Assembly (NCBI GenBank): GCA_947259715.1
Contig: CAMYNR010000063.1
Location: 1 to 33,670, forward strand
Direction of reading: 5' to 3'
DNA: 33,670 bases
From: an uncultured Desulfuromonadales bacterium
Lineage (GTDB): Bacteria > Desulfobacterota > Desulfuromonadia > Desulfuromonadales > Geopsychrobacteraceae
The position numbers and the translations under genes are program-made. The stretch's first letter is position 1. Every line of letters starts with the position of its first letter. The notes under the pieces were generated by a model. It saw only the letters and a list, made by a program, of their open reading frames with translations, was not told where the DNA came from and did not search any database. Below are positions 23,163 through 30,883 of the stretch, piece after piece.

Positions 23163-23582
23163 TTAACCGTCTGCCTTAGGGGCACCCGGAAACTCGGTCT
23201 GCTTTCGGTAGGCAGTTCCCTGGAAGAGAGCGATCAATCGTTGCTGATCATCGCTGATTCTGACCTGGTAACTGGCCAGACGACGATTTAACGAGAGTTC
23301 TTCCGCCTCGGCGTAAAGTGTGCCGGAAACCGCTGCATTGATAAAATTTGTCGAGGTATGCACCCCCATCGCCAACTGGCCATGGGCATTGGAGGCCACA
23401 GCGAAGGCAAAGTCGGCCAGGGTGAAGATGGCGCCGCCATGCACCGTTCCGGCACCGTTCAGGTGAAACGGTTGGATAACCATTTTAACCTGAGCCCAGC
23501 CCGGCTTGGCAGCAACCAGTTCGATGCCGGCATGCCGGGCAAAGCGGTCCTGTTGACGAAAAAAATCGCAGATCTCGTTCAC
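23163..23582 (-). CDS. PaaI-family hotdog thioesterase
   Basis: The 139-residue protein has the hotdog-fold signature GAGTVHGGAIFTLADFAFAVASN, where HGG and the following Asp form the active site, and a VHTSTNFINAA strand. It hydrolyses acyl-CoA, probably an aryl- or medium-chain thioester. I chose the GTG at 23582 because AGGAG sits 5 bases upstream; the TTG at 23606 would leave that RBS inside the gene. It lies between a zinc-ribbon gene and patatin, all on one strand. Confidence 0.86.
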   Translation of the reverse strand: MNEICDFFRQQDRFARHAGIELVAAKPGWAQVKMVIQPFHLNGAGTVHGGAIFTLADFAFAVASNAHGQLAMGVHTSTNFINAAVSGTLYAEAEELSLNRRLASYQVRISDDQQRLIALFQGTAYRKQTEFPGAPKADG

Positions 23583-23602
23583 ATGCGCTCCTCGGGAAGA
23601 AT

Positions 23603-23806
23603 TCAACCCCAGAACTTATCGCCTTTGGATTTTTTCAACGGCAGCGGATTATGGACCTGGTCGGCGCGGTTGGCCTTGGCTCCACACTTATTGCAAACCA
23701 CTGTTGGCGCAGTGGAACGCTTGTCGATCTCTTCCATCAGCCCTTGCGCTTTAAGCTGGCACATTTTCAGGTCTTCGATGGGGCTTTGCTCACTGACGTC
23801 GGCCAT
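23603..23806 (-). CDS. Small single-CxxC protein
   Basis: A 67-residue protein starting MADVSEQSPIEDLKMCQLKA with AAAGGAGG upstream. It has one CxxC (VVCNKCGAKAN) plus a cysteine at 16, and a basic C-terminus. A single CxxC could pair with a partner or dimerise to bind zinc. I do not recognise the family. It heads the operon with the thioesterase, patatin and efpL. Confidence 0.65.
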   Translation of the reverse strand: MADVSEQSPIEDLKMCQLKAQGLMEEIDKRSTAPTVVCNKCGAKANRADQVHNPLPLKKSKGDKFWG

Positions 23807-24025
23807 GGGAGCCCTCCTTTGCGTAAAGGTAAACGCTGAGCATAGTAAAATCATAGCCGCAGTCAAGGAGATTCAGCAACGCTGAGGGTAGAAAAAGCAT
23901 TTAGAACGGAGTTCCCTTTTTGGAAAAGGCTCGGCTGAGGCAAAAACTAATTTTAGGGAAATCCCACCCAATCGGGGCGTATACGGAATTATCCATAAAT
24001 AACGGTATTTTAGAAAAAATCAGGA

Positions 24026-24054
24026 TTGACGGACCATTTTCCTGGGCCTAATAT
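24026..24054 (+). promoter_or_regulatory. Strong sigma-70-like promoter
   Basis: TTGACG (24026-24031), exactly 17 bases, then TAATAT (24049-24054). Transcription would start near 24061 and run toward the small ORF at 24102 and the 3' end of the DnaJ-domain gene. Confidence 0.6.
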
Positions 24055-24101
24055 CCTGCAGATTTTCAACAAGTTAGGCTAAGCGCTAAGGACAGATTGA
24101 C

Positions 24102-24236
24102 GTGTTATTCCGATTGATCAGCCGATTTTTCACTGGCCGGGTGGAGCCTTCCGCTCAGGTCAGTTGCCCACTGCAGTTTAACCGCCGTTCCCGGCGCCGG
24201 CTGCTGTGGAGCAGCACCCTGACCCGCCACCATTAG
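24102..24236 (+). CDS. Possible small basic protein (44 residues)
   Basis: GTG start with AAGGA 9 bases upstream; the product begins MLFRLISRFFTGRVEP and has an Arg-rich middle (RRSRRR). It is not recognised. The only support is position: it lies about 40 bases after a good promoter in an otherwise empty stretch. It could equally be part of an untranslated RNA or an antisense RNA to the dnaJ-like gene. Confidence 0.3.
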   Translation: MLFRLISRFFTGRVEPSAQVSCPLQFNRRSRRRLLWSSTLTRHH

Positions 24237-24282
24237 GTGGTTGCGCAAAAGCCCGCCAGCCTGTCTCCCCGGTTGGGCAGGT

Positions 24283-24888
24283 TCAGCCCCGCCAGAGATT
24301 CCACAGGCTGCCGATCAATAGCAGCACGAATTGCCCCCCGACCCCGGGCTTGCGCGCCCGCCGTTTATTCACCCTGACCTGTTTCAGGTCGCTCTGCGGG
24401 CGATAGATCCCATCGGCTCCTTGCTCATAGGGCGTAGCGCGTTTCTCTTTCTCCAGATGATAATAAAAGCTGAAGTCCGGCTTTTTGGCTTTTCTTCGCG
24501 GTTTTCCTTTTCGCCTATTGGCAGAGCGGGCCTTTGATCTGGTCTGCTGCGGCTGCTCTGCCGGACCGAAAATAGCATCAAGCAAAGAATCGACAAAGCG
24601 GCCGAATTTTTGTTGCGGATCGTCAGGGTTGGATCTGTTCGGTCTTTTTTGCTCCGCCGGCTGAACGGTCTTTCGGGGCGGCTGGCTGGCGTCATATTCA
24701 GCGCGCAGTTTGGGGTCGGCGAGAACCTGGTAAGCGGTGTTGATTTTCCGGAACAGATCGGCGGAGGCTTCGCAGCCGTTGTTGGTATCGGGATGAAAGC
24801 GTTTGGCCAGGCTGCGATAGGCGGACCGCAGGCGCTGCTGGTCAGCATCGGGAAGCACCCCGAGCAGCCGATAATAGTTGATCGCCAT
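24283..24888 (-). CDS. J-domain protein
   Basis: The 201-residue protein has an N-terminal J domain (1-65) with the HPD motif at 32-34, which would stimulate an Hsp70 ATPase. The rest is a basic, low-complexity linker (Lys, Arg and Gln-rich, about 80-150) and a short hydrophobic tail (QFVLLLIGSLWNLWRG) that may anchor it to a membrane. There is no Gly/Phe or zinc-finger region, so it is a type III co-chaperone. The ATG at 24888 starts the J domain directly; the upstream frame extension lacks an RBS. Confidence 0.85.
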   Translation of the reverse strand: MAINYYRLLGVLPDADQQRLRSAYRSLAKRFHPDTNNGCEASADLFRKINTAYQVLADPKLRAEYDASQPPRKTVQPAEQKRPNRSNPDDPQQKFGRFVDSLLDAIFGPAEQPQQTRSKARSANRRKGKPRRKAKKPDFSFYYHLEKEKRATPYEQGADGIYRPQSDLKQVRVNKRRARKPGVGGQFVLLLIGSLWNLWRG

Positions 24889-25011
24889 GAATTTCGATCC
24901 CCGTGTATTCTGCCGTCCGTCTCTGGAGCGAAACTGCTCTTGCCTCATCCGTAGGGCAAGAAGGTCCATGGTCTTATCGGCCCTGAGAGGTCAGATCTTT
25001 ATACCTCTTTT

Positions 25012-25059
25012 CCAACCAGACTCGCCCGTCTCCTGGGGGAGACGGGCGAGTCTGGTTGG
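25012..25059. terminator. Perfect 22 bp palindrome
   Basis: The arms (25012-25033 and 25038-25059) are exact inverse complements, beginning CCAACCAGACTCGCCCGTCT, with a 4-base TGGG loop. It lies between the LemA gene and the DnaJ-domain gene. No T-run follows on either strand, so a conventional intrinsic terminator is uncertain; it may be an RNA-stability or factor-dependent element. Confidence 0.55.
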
Positions 25060-25077
25060 CTTGTTGGAGGGCTATTC

Positions 25078-25647
25078 TCAGGTGTGCTGAAAACTGACCT
25101 CGACATCCTGGCGGTGGGCCGGGTCGATTTCCCAGAGTTTGCGGCTGTCAAAGTTGAACAGCCGGGCGACGATCAGGTCGGGGAACTGGTCGAGGCGGGT
25201 GTTGTAGATGGTGACCGAGGCGTTGTACAGCTCGCGGCGGTCGGCGATCTGGTCTTCCAGTTCGCTGATCCGGTTGCTCAACTGGCGGAAACTGGCGTCG
25301 GCTTTCAGATCCGGATAGCGCTCCACCACCATGAACAGCGATTTCAGGGTGTCAGTCAGCATGTTTTGCGCGTTTAATTTCTGCTCGTCGGTCTGGGCAG
25401 AGTTGATGGACGAGCGGGCTTTGATGACCGCTTCGAGAGTTTTCTGCTCGTGCTGCATGTAGCCTTCGCAGACCTTGATCAGCTTAGGCAGTTCGTCGTA
25501 GCGCTGCTTCAGCAGCACGTCGATGTTGCTCCAGTCCTGGTTGATGTTGTTTTTCAGGGCGACAAAGCCGTTGTAGATGATGATCACGTAAATGATCAGT
25601 CCCAACAGCAGCAGGAGCAGAACTCCAAGTACGATCCAGCCGGTCAT
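25078..25647 (-). CDS. lemA: LemA family protein
   Basis: The 189-residue protein has one N-terminal TM helix (about 4-25) and then the LemA all-helical domain, with YNGFVALKNNINQDWSNIDVLLKQRYDELPKLI (quoted in pieces: YNGFVALKNNINQDWSNIDV). It is a membrane-anchored protein of unclear function. AGGAGG precedes the ATG. Downstream of it on the same strand is a 22 bp palindrome; upstream is an insertion-like repeat and the GIDE-domain gene, a partnership seen repeatedly in bacteria. Confidence 0.92.
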   Translation of the reverse strand: MTGWIVLGVLLLLLLGLIIYVIIIYNGFVALKNNINQDWSNIDVLLKQRYDELPKLIKVCEGYMQHEQKTLEAVIKARSSINSAQTDEQKLNAQNMLTDTLKSLFMVVERYPDLKADASFRQLSNRISELEDQIADRRELYNASVTIYNTRLDQFPDLIVARLFNFDSRKLWEIDPAHRQDVEVSFQHT

Positions 25648-25705
25648 AGTGCCTCCTCTTTTGGGTCATTCGTTTCAGTTCGATTCGCTCTTATTGGCTA
25701 ACCTA

Positions 25706-25878
25706 GTGAGCATCCGGAAACTCCGGATGCCACTGTGAGGTTTCCAGATTGGAAACGAGCAATTTTTTGCAAGGTCAAGGCAATTAAGGCAATGCGCGGA
25801 GGCGTACATTGTACGCCGCACAAGCAAGGCCGCAGATTGACGCAGAGATTGCGAAAAAGGGCCGTTTCCGGATGGAAA
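25706..25878 (-). repeat. Insertion-like repeat, copy B (173 bp)
   Basis: Reverse-oriented copy of the 2399-2571 element with the same length, ends (on its own strand TTTCCATCC ... GGATGCTCAC) and internal palindromes. It is flanked by perfect direct repeats CTAACCTA at 25698-25705 and 25879-25886, a likely 8 bp target duplication. The element begins right after the TAG stop of the GIDE-domain gene and separates it from lemA. Confidence 0.88.
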
Positions 25879-27864
25879 CTAACCTAAATAGTTCAAAAGT
25901 TGGTAGATGCCCCCGCCAGTGGCGGCCGCCGCGCCGATGAACAACGGAACTGTATAGGCGGCAAAGCGGCCGGTCAAATGGGCTTCAGAGTGGGTTTCGG
26001 CAATGATGAAAGGGCGCCCCTTCTTCTTGCTGATGACCACATGCTGTTCCTGCTTTTTACGCTGCTGCTTAGCTTGCAGCGACTCCCGCAGGACCTTCTC
26101 TTCTACCGCGACGCGGGCGGCATCCCACTCATCTTCACTGATTTTTCCGTCCCCATCGCTGTCGAACTGTTGCAGGTCTTGGGGATTGCGCTTCAGTTCG
26201 CGCAAGGCAGCAATTTTTCGTTCGGTGATGGTCGGGCCATCCTCCCTTTTGACCGCGGCGAAGCCGAGCACATAGAGCAGGGTGCCTTCGACGATAATCT
26301 CCTCGACCCATTTTTCCTCGGATTCATCATCAACCCGCAGCAGCCCGATCTGCCCCGGCACCCCTTCCTGCTTGGTCCCTGCGCGGACCCGGCAGCCGGC
26401 TGGATCGACCTCTACCTCGCCGGTCTCATCCGCAACCAGAAAGGGGACGTTATCACTGCTGCTGACACTGCTGACGATCCACTGTTGGTTCTCTTTGCGA
26501 CGATATTTAGTCAACCGGTAAAAGACGCATGGGGTATGCGACATCGGCGAGATCAAAGCGAACTGGCGGATCGCTTTTCCCTTGATTTCGACCATCCCCA
26601 TGGCGACCGAACGTACCTTGCTTGTCGGGGTGTTCTCAACTTGGCGTTTCAGCCGCACAAAATAGAAGCCGCCCCAGAACATCAGACTGGCCAGGGCAAA
26701 GGAGATCAGGCCGGTGTTAAAGGAAAAGCGGAAGATACTCCGGAGTGTTCGGCTGTCGACCTCAATAAGGATCATGATGGCAACGCCAAGCAATGCTCCG
26801 GCGCCCCCCAGCCAGAATCCAGGTTTTTTCCAGAGACCTTTATGGTTTGGTGGGGGGGGCGGAGGCAGGCCGGGGTCAGCATTATCAGGAACTCCCCGCT
26901 GCGTTTTCTCCTCCTGTGCCACTTGCTCAATTTCTTGAGCGATCTCTTTGGCAATCGGTAACACCTCTGCGGCCTGTCCTGTGGCGGCCAAGGTCGGATT
27001 TTGCATGAGCATAGCAGCGGCCAGACTGCCGGTCAGCTCTGCCGGCGCTTCGCTAGCGCTGGACTTAACCGGGCCGACGCGCTGTAAATCGGCCAGCAGC
27101 CAGCCGTAGCGGGCCAGGCTGAGCAGGTTTTTGCGTTGCACGTCGGGATCATCCATAGATCCCTGATGCAGAGTGCAGCCGGGCAGGTTTACCAGGCCGA
27201 AATCGGTTTGTAGCTGAAAGTCACCAGCGTACTCCTCGGTCAATTTCAGCAACTGGTCGAGATTCTGTTTACTGCTGGTGGTAGCTCGTTCCCCCAGACC
27301 CTTGTGGTCGAACTTGCCGGGGAAAACCCTGACACCGTCGACAATCTGCCTGGTGTTGTCGAGCAGGTAGATATCGAGCAGCGGCTGACCCTGCAGAATG
27401 GTTTTGTAGACCTTGTGTTCGCCCAGATGGCGCACATCATCGCGGCCGCGGTAGGCGTGGCTGGACAGCAGCTGTTTAACGCTCTGCTCGGCGAGACGAC
27501 CCGACATCTCGGCAAAGACTGCCAAAATATTGGCCCCCTTAGGGATTTCCAGCTGTTTGTCCTGGCAGATAAACGTGAGTTTGTCGGCTGCGACCTGCAG
27601 ACCGCGCAAGCGGGTTGGGGCAAATTTCGGCGGGGTCGGCTCCAGCAGCCAGTGGAGGTAACCGGTCTCCTGCAGCCGGTCAGAAATCTTCTGCAACTGT
27701 TCCCGCGGTCCCTTGCTGAGCAGCGACAGGCCCTGACCGACCAGTCGCTGGCGGCACTGGTAGATATCGAGCTTAAATTGCTGTGACAGCTCTTTGAGCA
27801 GCTGCGGCAGGTACTCTGGGGCTTTCTGCTGCTGTTCGACAATCAGATAGCTGGCTTGGCTCAT
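25879..27864 (-). CDS. GIDE-domain and EF-hand membrane protein
   Basis: The 661-residue protein has an N-terminal soluble region (1-320) with no domain I recognise, a hexaproline stretch (334-339), and two TM helices (about 350-370 and 384-404). A GIDE domain (about 415-550) follows, with the segments GMVEIKGKAI, HTPCVFYRL, PFLVADETGEVEVD and IIVEGTLLYVLG. An EF-hand is at 568-579 (DSDGDGKISEDE), and a C-terminal TM helix ends near 660. GIDE is the domain of the human mitochondrial ubiquitin ligase MUL1 and in bacteria it accompanies LemA. There is no RING domain. Start is the ATG at 27864; an upstream TTG is less likely. Confidence 0.82.
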   Translation of the reverse strand: MSQASYLIVEQQQKAPEYLPQLLKELSQQFKLDIYQCRQRLVGQGLSLLSKGPREQLQKISDRLQETGYLHWLLEPTPPKFAPTRLRGLQVAADKLTFICQDKQLEIPKGANILAVFAEMSGRLAEQSVKQLLSSHAYRGRDDVRHLGEHKVYKTILQGQPLLDIYLLDNTRQIVDGVRVFPGKFDHKGLGERATTSSKQNLDQLLKLTEEYAGDFQLQTDFGLVNLPGCTLHQGSMDDPDVQRKNLLSLARYGWLLADLQRVGPVKSSASEAPAELTGSLAAAMLMQNPTLAATGQAAEVLPIAKEIAQEIEQVAQEEKTQRGVPDNADPGLPPPPPPNHKGLWKKPGFWLGGAGALLGVAIMILIEVDSRTLRSIFRFSFNTGLISFALASLMFWGGFYFVRLKRQVENTPTSKVRSVAMGMVEIKGKAIRQFALISPMSHTPCVFYRLTKYRRKENQQWIVSSVSSSDNVPFLVADETGEVEVDPAGCRVRAGTKQEGVPGQIGLLRVDDESEEKWVEEIIVEGTLLYVLGFAAVKREDGPTITERKIAALRELKRNPQDLQQFDSDGDGKISEDEWDAARVAVEEKVLRESLQAKQQRKKQEQHVVISKKKGRPFIIAETHSEAHLTGRFAAYTVPLFIGAAAATGGGIYQLLNYLG

Positions 27865-28011
27865 GAATCTCAATGCACTTAGAGTTAAAAGATTTTATTA
27901 ATCTACCCGTATTAAGGAATTGCGGCAAGCAAGAACCTGAAAAAAATCCTTTCGGCCAGTCATCTGTCAGGCGAGGCAGCGGTAGACGGTGAGAATTTGC
28001 AGGATTGAACT

Positions 28012-28431
28012 TTAGTCAGAGATTTTTTTGCGCATGTTTTTGATTTGCCCGCGACGGGATTTTTGCTCCAGTCGTTTCTGCATCGAGCTTTTGGTCGGGC
28101 GGGTCTTTTTACGGGTTTTACGGCGGATCATGGCAGCTTGCAGCAGCTTCTGCAGGCTGTTCAGCGCAGCCAGGCGGTTCTGCTCCTGGCTGCGGCTCTG
28201 TTGCGCTTTGATGACGACAATCCCCTCCTTGCTGATGCGATGATCAGCGGTCATCAGCAGCCGTGTTTTCAGCTCGTCAGGCAGGCTGGAGGCGTTGATA
28301 TCGAAGCGCAGGTGGATGCCGGTGGAGGTTTTATTGACGTGCTGACCACCAGCGCCTTGGGCGCGGATGGCGGTCAGGTCAATTTCGCTCAGCGGTAGAG
28401 CCAGCTGGTTTGAGATAAAAAGTTCTTTCAT
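28012..28431 (-). CDS. arfB: ArfB-like ribosome rescue peptidyl-tRNA hydrolase
   Basis: Rescues ribosomes stalled without a stop codon. The 139-residue protein has the release-factor GGQ at 28-30 in IRAQGAGGQHVNKTSTGIHLRFDI (in pieces), and the basic C-terminal tail (KKTRPTKSSMQKRLEQKSRRG) that enters the empty mRNA channel. E. coli YaeJ/ArfB has the same length and pattern. ATG at 28431 was chosen because the family begins about 6 residues before IS; the ATG at 28443 cannot be excluded, and neither has a strong RBS. Confidence 0.93.
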   Translation of the reverse strand: MKELFISNQLALPLSEIDLTAIRAQGAGGQHVNKTSTGIHLRFDINASSLPDELKTRLLMTADHRISKEGIVVIKAQQSRSQEQNRLAALNSLQKLLQAAMIRRKTRKKTRPTKSSMQKRLEQKSRRGQIKNMRKKISD

Positions 28432-28549
28432 TCTGTCGTTCATTGGGGCTGAAAAGCAGGTTTCGGGAGGCGCCGAACAGCTCCTCACGCGCAGATAACC
28501 GGCGGAGTCAGTGAAGCATGAACAGCAAGTCGCCAGGCTGTCGCTTGCG

Positions 28550-28915
28550 CTACTCGTTATCAGGGTTGACCGTTTCCTTGCTGAAGGCGGGCAGGCAGAC
28601 CGACAGGTACTCGGCGCCTTCTTCACCGGGGCTGCTGTAGCGCACCCATTTTCCCGAGTGGCTGATGATCGCCTGGCCGGCATGGACATCGAGTGTTTCG
28701 GTTGGGGTCGTGACCCGTAGCATCCCCTGCAGCACCACCAGGTATTCGTTAAATTCAGGCCGCTGTCCAGGCTCTTCCCAACCGGAAGGACATTTCATTC
28801 GGCAGATACTGACCTCTTCGGTGCCTGAATTGACCCGGCCGATAAATTCCTCGATCTGCTTCGGCAGGTTGCCTGTGCCTGGAATAAGGGCTGGCTGGGT
28901 GATGATGGTCGGCAT
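28550..28915 (-). CDS. Cupin-domain protein
   Basis: The 121-residue protein has a cupin-like barrel, with EYLVVLQGMLRVTT and HAGQAIISHSGKWVRYSSPGEEGAEYLSVC. The usual metal-binding histidine set is not complete: EFNEYLVV lacks the HxH motif. It could be a sugar or small-molecule binding protein. AAGGAG precedes the ATG. It is the upstream gene of the arfB pair, with 118 bp between. Confidence 0.78.
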   Translation of the reverse strand: MPTIITQPALIPGTGNLPKQIEEFIGRVNSGTEEVSICRMKCPSGWEEPGQRPEFNEYLVVLQGMLRVTTPTETLDVHAGQAIISHSGKWVRYSSPGEEGAEYLSVCLPAFSKETVNPDNE

Positions 28916-29505
28916 AGGCTCTCCTTAAACAAGACGGTGGTCGTGGTGCCTCTGACAGCTTGTAAATAGTTTTCATCCGGAAACGGTCCTTTTCCGCAAT
29001 CTCTGCGTCAATCTTCAGCCTAGCATTGTGCGGCGTACAATGTACGCCTCCGCGCAACGCCTCGATTTCCTTGATCTTGCGAAAAATTGCTCGTTTCCAA
29101 TCTGAAACGCACTTTATGCCATCCGGACTTTCCGGATGGCCACTAAATAGCAGAAAATCAACAGACTCTCTGCAGCAGATGGTAGCAGGGGGTAAGCATC
29201 CGCGCAAGTGTTACCCCCGGGTAAGAGCAGGTTTCCCTTTTGACCCCTGCAAAAAAAAGGCCCTTCTTCGGCCAAGCGATATCTTTTCTCCGGGAAAACG
29301 TGTATCCTGAACCTCCGTGTGTTTGCATTGAGCAATTTATCTATTTTCGCGCTTCGCCCTTCAATACCTCCGGAGATGATCCAGCGAAGTGACGAGAATT
29401 GTAGACGCGCCAAAAGCTGTCAAGCCTGCCCCTTAGATTCCAGCGATCTCCCTGGGTTTTATTGGCCACATCTTGGCTGAGTTCCTTGAAGGGAGTCACT
29501 CATTT
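28916..29505. other. Long intergenic region with repeat copy C
   Basis: About 590 bp between divergent genes. Its first part is the insertion-like repeat at 28970-29143. At 29188-29218, GGGGGTAA and TTACCCCC make an 8 bp hairpin with a 15-base loop. The remainder should hold the promoter of the plus-strand zinc-ribbon gene at 29506, but no clear -35/-10 is seen. Confidence 0.55.
28970..29143 (+). repeat. Insertion-like repeat, copy C (174 bp)
   Basis: Third copy, oriented as at 2399. It starts TTTTCATCCGGAAACGG and ends GGATGGCCAC and keeps the GGCGTAC-AAT-GTACGCC palindrome. It is flanked by perfect 7 bp direct repeats TAAATAG (28963-28969 and 29144-29150). It has a few more changes than copies A and B, so it may be older. 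Confidence 0.87.
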
Positions 29506-29910
29506 ATGCAAAACCCCAGTCTTTCAATCGGTGAGCAGATTCAGGCTCGTTGTACCAAATGTCGGAAAAACCTGGAGCATATCCTTGTCAGCCTGGCCGA
29601 GGGTGAGCCGGACCAGGTCCAGTGCACAGTCTGCAGTCGCCAGCACAGCTTCCGGCCACCCACCAAGCCGAAGAAAGCCGGCGCAAAGCGAGCTCTCTCC
29701 ATTCGGGAGGTCGAACGTCAGGAATGGCAGGCGCTGCGCCCGGGCATGGACAATGCCAAGGCCAACGAGTATTCCATGACTGGAATTTACAAAGAAAAGT
29801 CGTTGATCGAGCATCCGGTTTTCGGCCTTGGATTGGTGCAGCGGGTGGTGGGCACACAAAAAATTGAGGTTCTCTTTGAGGAGGGCAGGAAGACTCTTCG
29901 CTGCCGCTGA
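29506..29910 (+). CDS. Zinc-ribbon protein with UvrD/PcrA-type tudor-like tail
   Basis: The 134-residue protein has an N-terminal CxxC...CxxC zinc ribbon (CTKC about 16-19 and CTVC about 41-44), a basic linker and a C-terminal segment IEHPVFGLGLVQRVVGTQKIEVLFEEGRKTL. That last part resembles the tudor-like domain at the C-terminus of PcrA/UvrD, which binds RNA polymerase. So a role near transcription is possible but inferred. ATG at 29506 has GGGAG 10 bases before it. Confidence 0.7.
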   Translation: MQNPSLSIGEQIQARCTKCRKNLEHILVSLAEGEPDQVQCTVCSRQHSFRPPTKPKKAGAKRALSIREVERQEWQALRPGMDNAKANEYSMTGIYKEKSLIEHPVFGLGLVQRVVGTQKIEVLFEEGRKTLRCR

Positions 29911-29962
29911 GCAACTTCAGGTTTTATCGAGATCCTGCACCAAGGATGGAAAGTGAACGAGG

Positions 29963-30175
29963 ATGGAAATTTGTAATCTGTGTGAAGATCAGGCCGCGAA
30001 GAGCAAAAGCGGCAAACCGCATGAGACTTTGATGGCAATTGAGCAGAAGCGGGTGTTCAAAGGAAGTAACGCCCGCCGCTTCGAGGAGCAGGACTATCAG
30101 TGCCAGGTCTGCCAGGCGAAATTCACCTGGAGCAACAACACAAACGATCTCGCCTGGACGCTCTGGCAAGGCTGA
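29963..30175 (+). CDS. Small double-CxxC zinc-ribbon protein
   Basis: The 70-residue protein has CNLC (4-7) near the start and CQVC (47-50) in the DYQCQVCQAKFTWSNNTNDLAWTLW tail (quoted in parts), so one zinc site from two knuckles is expected. I do not recognise the family. GAGG lies immediately before the ATG, closer than ideal, so the start is tentative. It follows the tudor-like zinc-ribbon gene by 52 bp on the same strand. Confidence 0.6.
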   Translation: MEICNLCEDQAAKSKSGKPHETLMAIEQKRVFKGSNARRFEEQDYQCQVCQAKFTWSNNTNDLAWTLWQG

Positions 30176-30193
30176 GCAGGTGCAAAGAAGGGA

Positions 30194-30319
30194 CTATTCC
30201 TGTTCATCGGTTTCCTGGGCTTTCTCCTCCTGCTTACGTTTTTTTTTCTCTTCTTTTTTGGCCTGCTTGGCGATTTCTTTCTGACGCTTCTCGTAACCGT
30301 AATTGGTTTTTCTGGCCAT
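30194..30319 (-). CDS. Lys/Glu-rich mini-protein
   Basis: A 41-residue protein starting MARKTNYGYEKRQKEIAK followed by an almost uninterrupted Lys/Glu/Gln helix. AGGAG sits 6 bases upstream. I recall similar MARKTNYGFEKRQKE-like proteins next to cold shock genes, but function is unknown. It lies downstream of the cold shock gene, past its terminator. Confidence 0.72.
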   Translation of the reverse strand: MARKTNYGYEKRQKEIAKQAKKEEKKKRKQEEKAQETDEQE

Positions 30320-30387
30320 CTGGATCTCCTGAGTTAGTTCGGCTTGTGGGCAAGATAATTCGGACATCCTGCTGCGGTGCTGAAAAC

Positions 30388-30422
30388 AAAAGAGCCCCAC
30401 GAAGATTCGCGGGGCTCTTTTG
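30388..30422 (-). terminator. Terminator after the cold shock gene
   Basis: AAAGAGCCCC pairs with GGGGCTCTTT across a 12-base loop. On the minus strand it is followed by TGTTTTC. It lies between csp and the KE-rich gene and could work in both directions. Confidence 0.85.
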
Positions 30423-30438
30423 CTGATATATGCAAAAA

Positions 30439-30639
30439 TTAAATCTTGCGCACGTCAGACGACTGAGGACCTTTTTGGCCCTGGGAGACCTCAAAGCTGA
30501 CCCGGTCGCCTTCGGCGAGAGATTTAAAACCGTCGCCTTGAATAGCGGAAAAATGGACGAACACGTCAGCGCCATTATCCTGCTCGATGAAACCAAAACC
30601 TTTAGAATCGTTAAACCACTTAACTGTACCTTCTGCCAT
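30439..30639 (-). CDS. Cold shock domain protein
   Basis: The 66-residue, five-strand OB-fold protein binds single-stranded RNA or DNA. RNP1 (KGFGFI) and RNP2 (VFVHF) are intact in the order expected. It acts as an RNA chaperone, often induced by cold or growth changes. ATG at 30639 follows GGAGAAGAG; the frame extends upstream but has no RBS. Confidence 0.95.
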   Translation of the reverse strand: MAEGTVKWFNDSKGFGFIEQDNGADVFVHFSAIQGDGFKSLAEGDRVSFEVSQGQKGPQSSDVRKI

Positions 30640-30696
30640 TCTCTTCTCCATGTTCCCCAACGGGGATTTTTTTTGTGTAAGTTTCAGCACCCTAAA

Positions 30697-30732
30697 ATAA
30701 AAAAACACAGACCGAATCGGGCCTGTGTTTTC
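30697..30732 (-). terminator. Terminator upstream of csp
   Basis: AAAACACAG (about 30702-30710) pairs with CTGTGTTTT (about 30723-30731); on the minus strand TTTTTATTTT follows. It is probably the end of the RhlE-to-RNase H operon, but it sits only 60 bp before csp and could also act in the csp leader. Confidence 0.75.
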
Positions 30733-30883
30733 GAACCGTCATCGACACCTTGTCAATGCGGCGAGTGACAAAATAGTTACACAAACTTTCTTAAGTTCCT
30801 GAAGCCTAGCACGGTCAGCCCTTGATGAGCAAGGATATTAAAAATTTTCTCGCCTTATTCCTGCCCGCGTGTTTACTGCTAAA

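Larger units (their letters stand above)
23807..24282. other. Long intergenic region
   Basis: About 475 bp between two minus-strand genes. It holds the promoter region for the zinc-ribbon operon, a strong plus-strand promoter (24026-24054) and the small ORF it would drive (24102-24236). Nothing else is recognised. Confidence 0.55.

Noticed and set aside
29188-29218. Hairpin resembling a possible riboswitch upstream of the zinc-ribbon gene
   Set aside because: It is a simple 8 bp stem with no recognised riboswitch core (checked by eye for the cyclic-di-GMP type). It may be a terminator or nothing.
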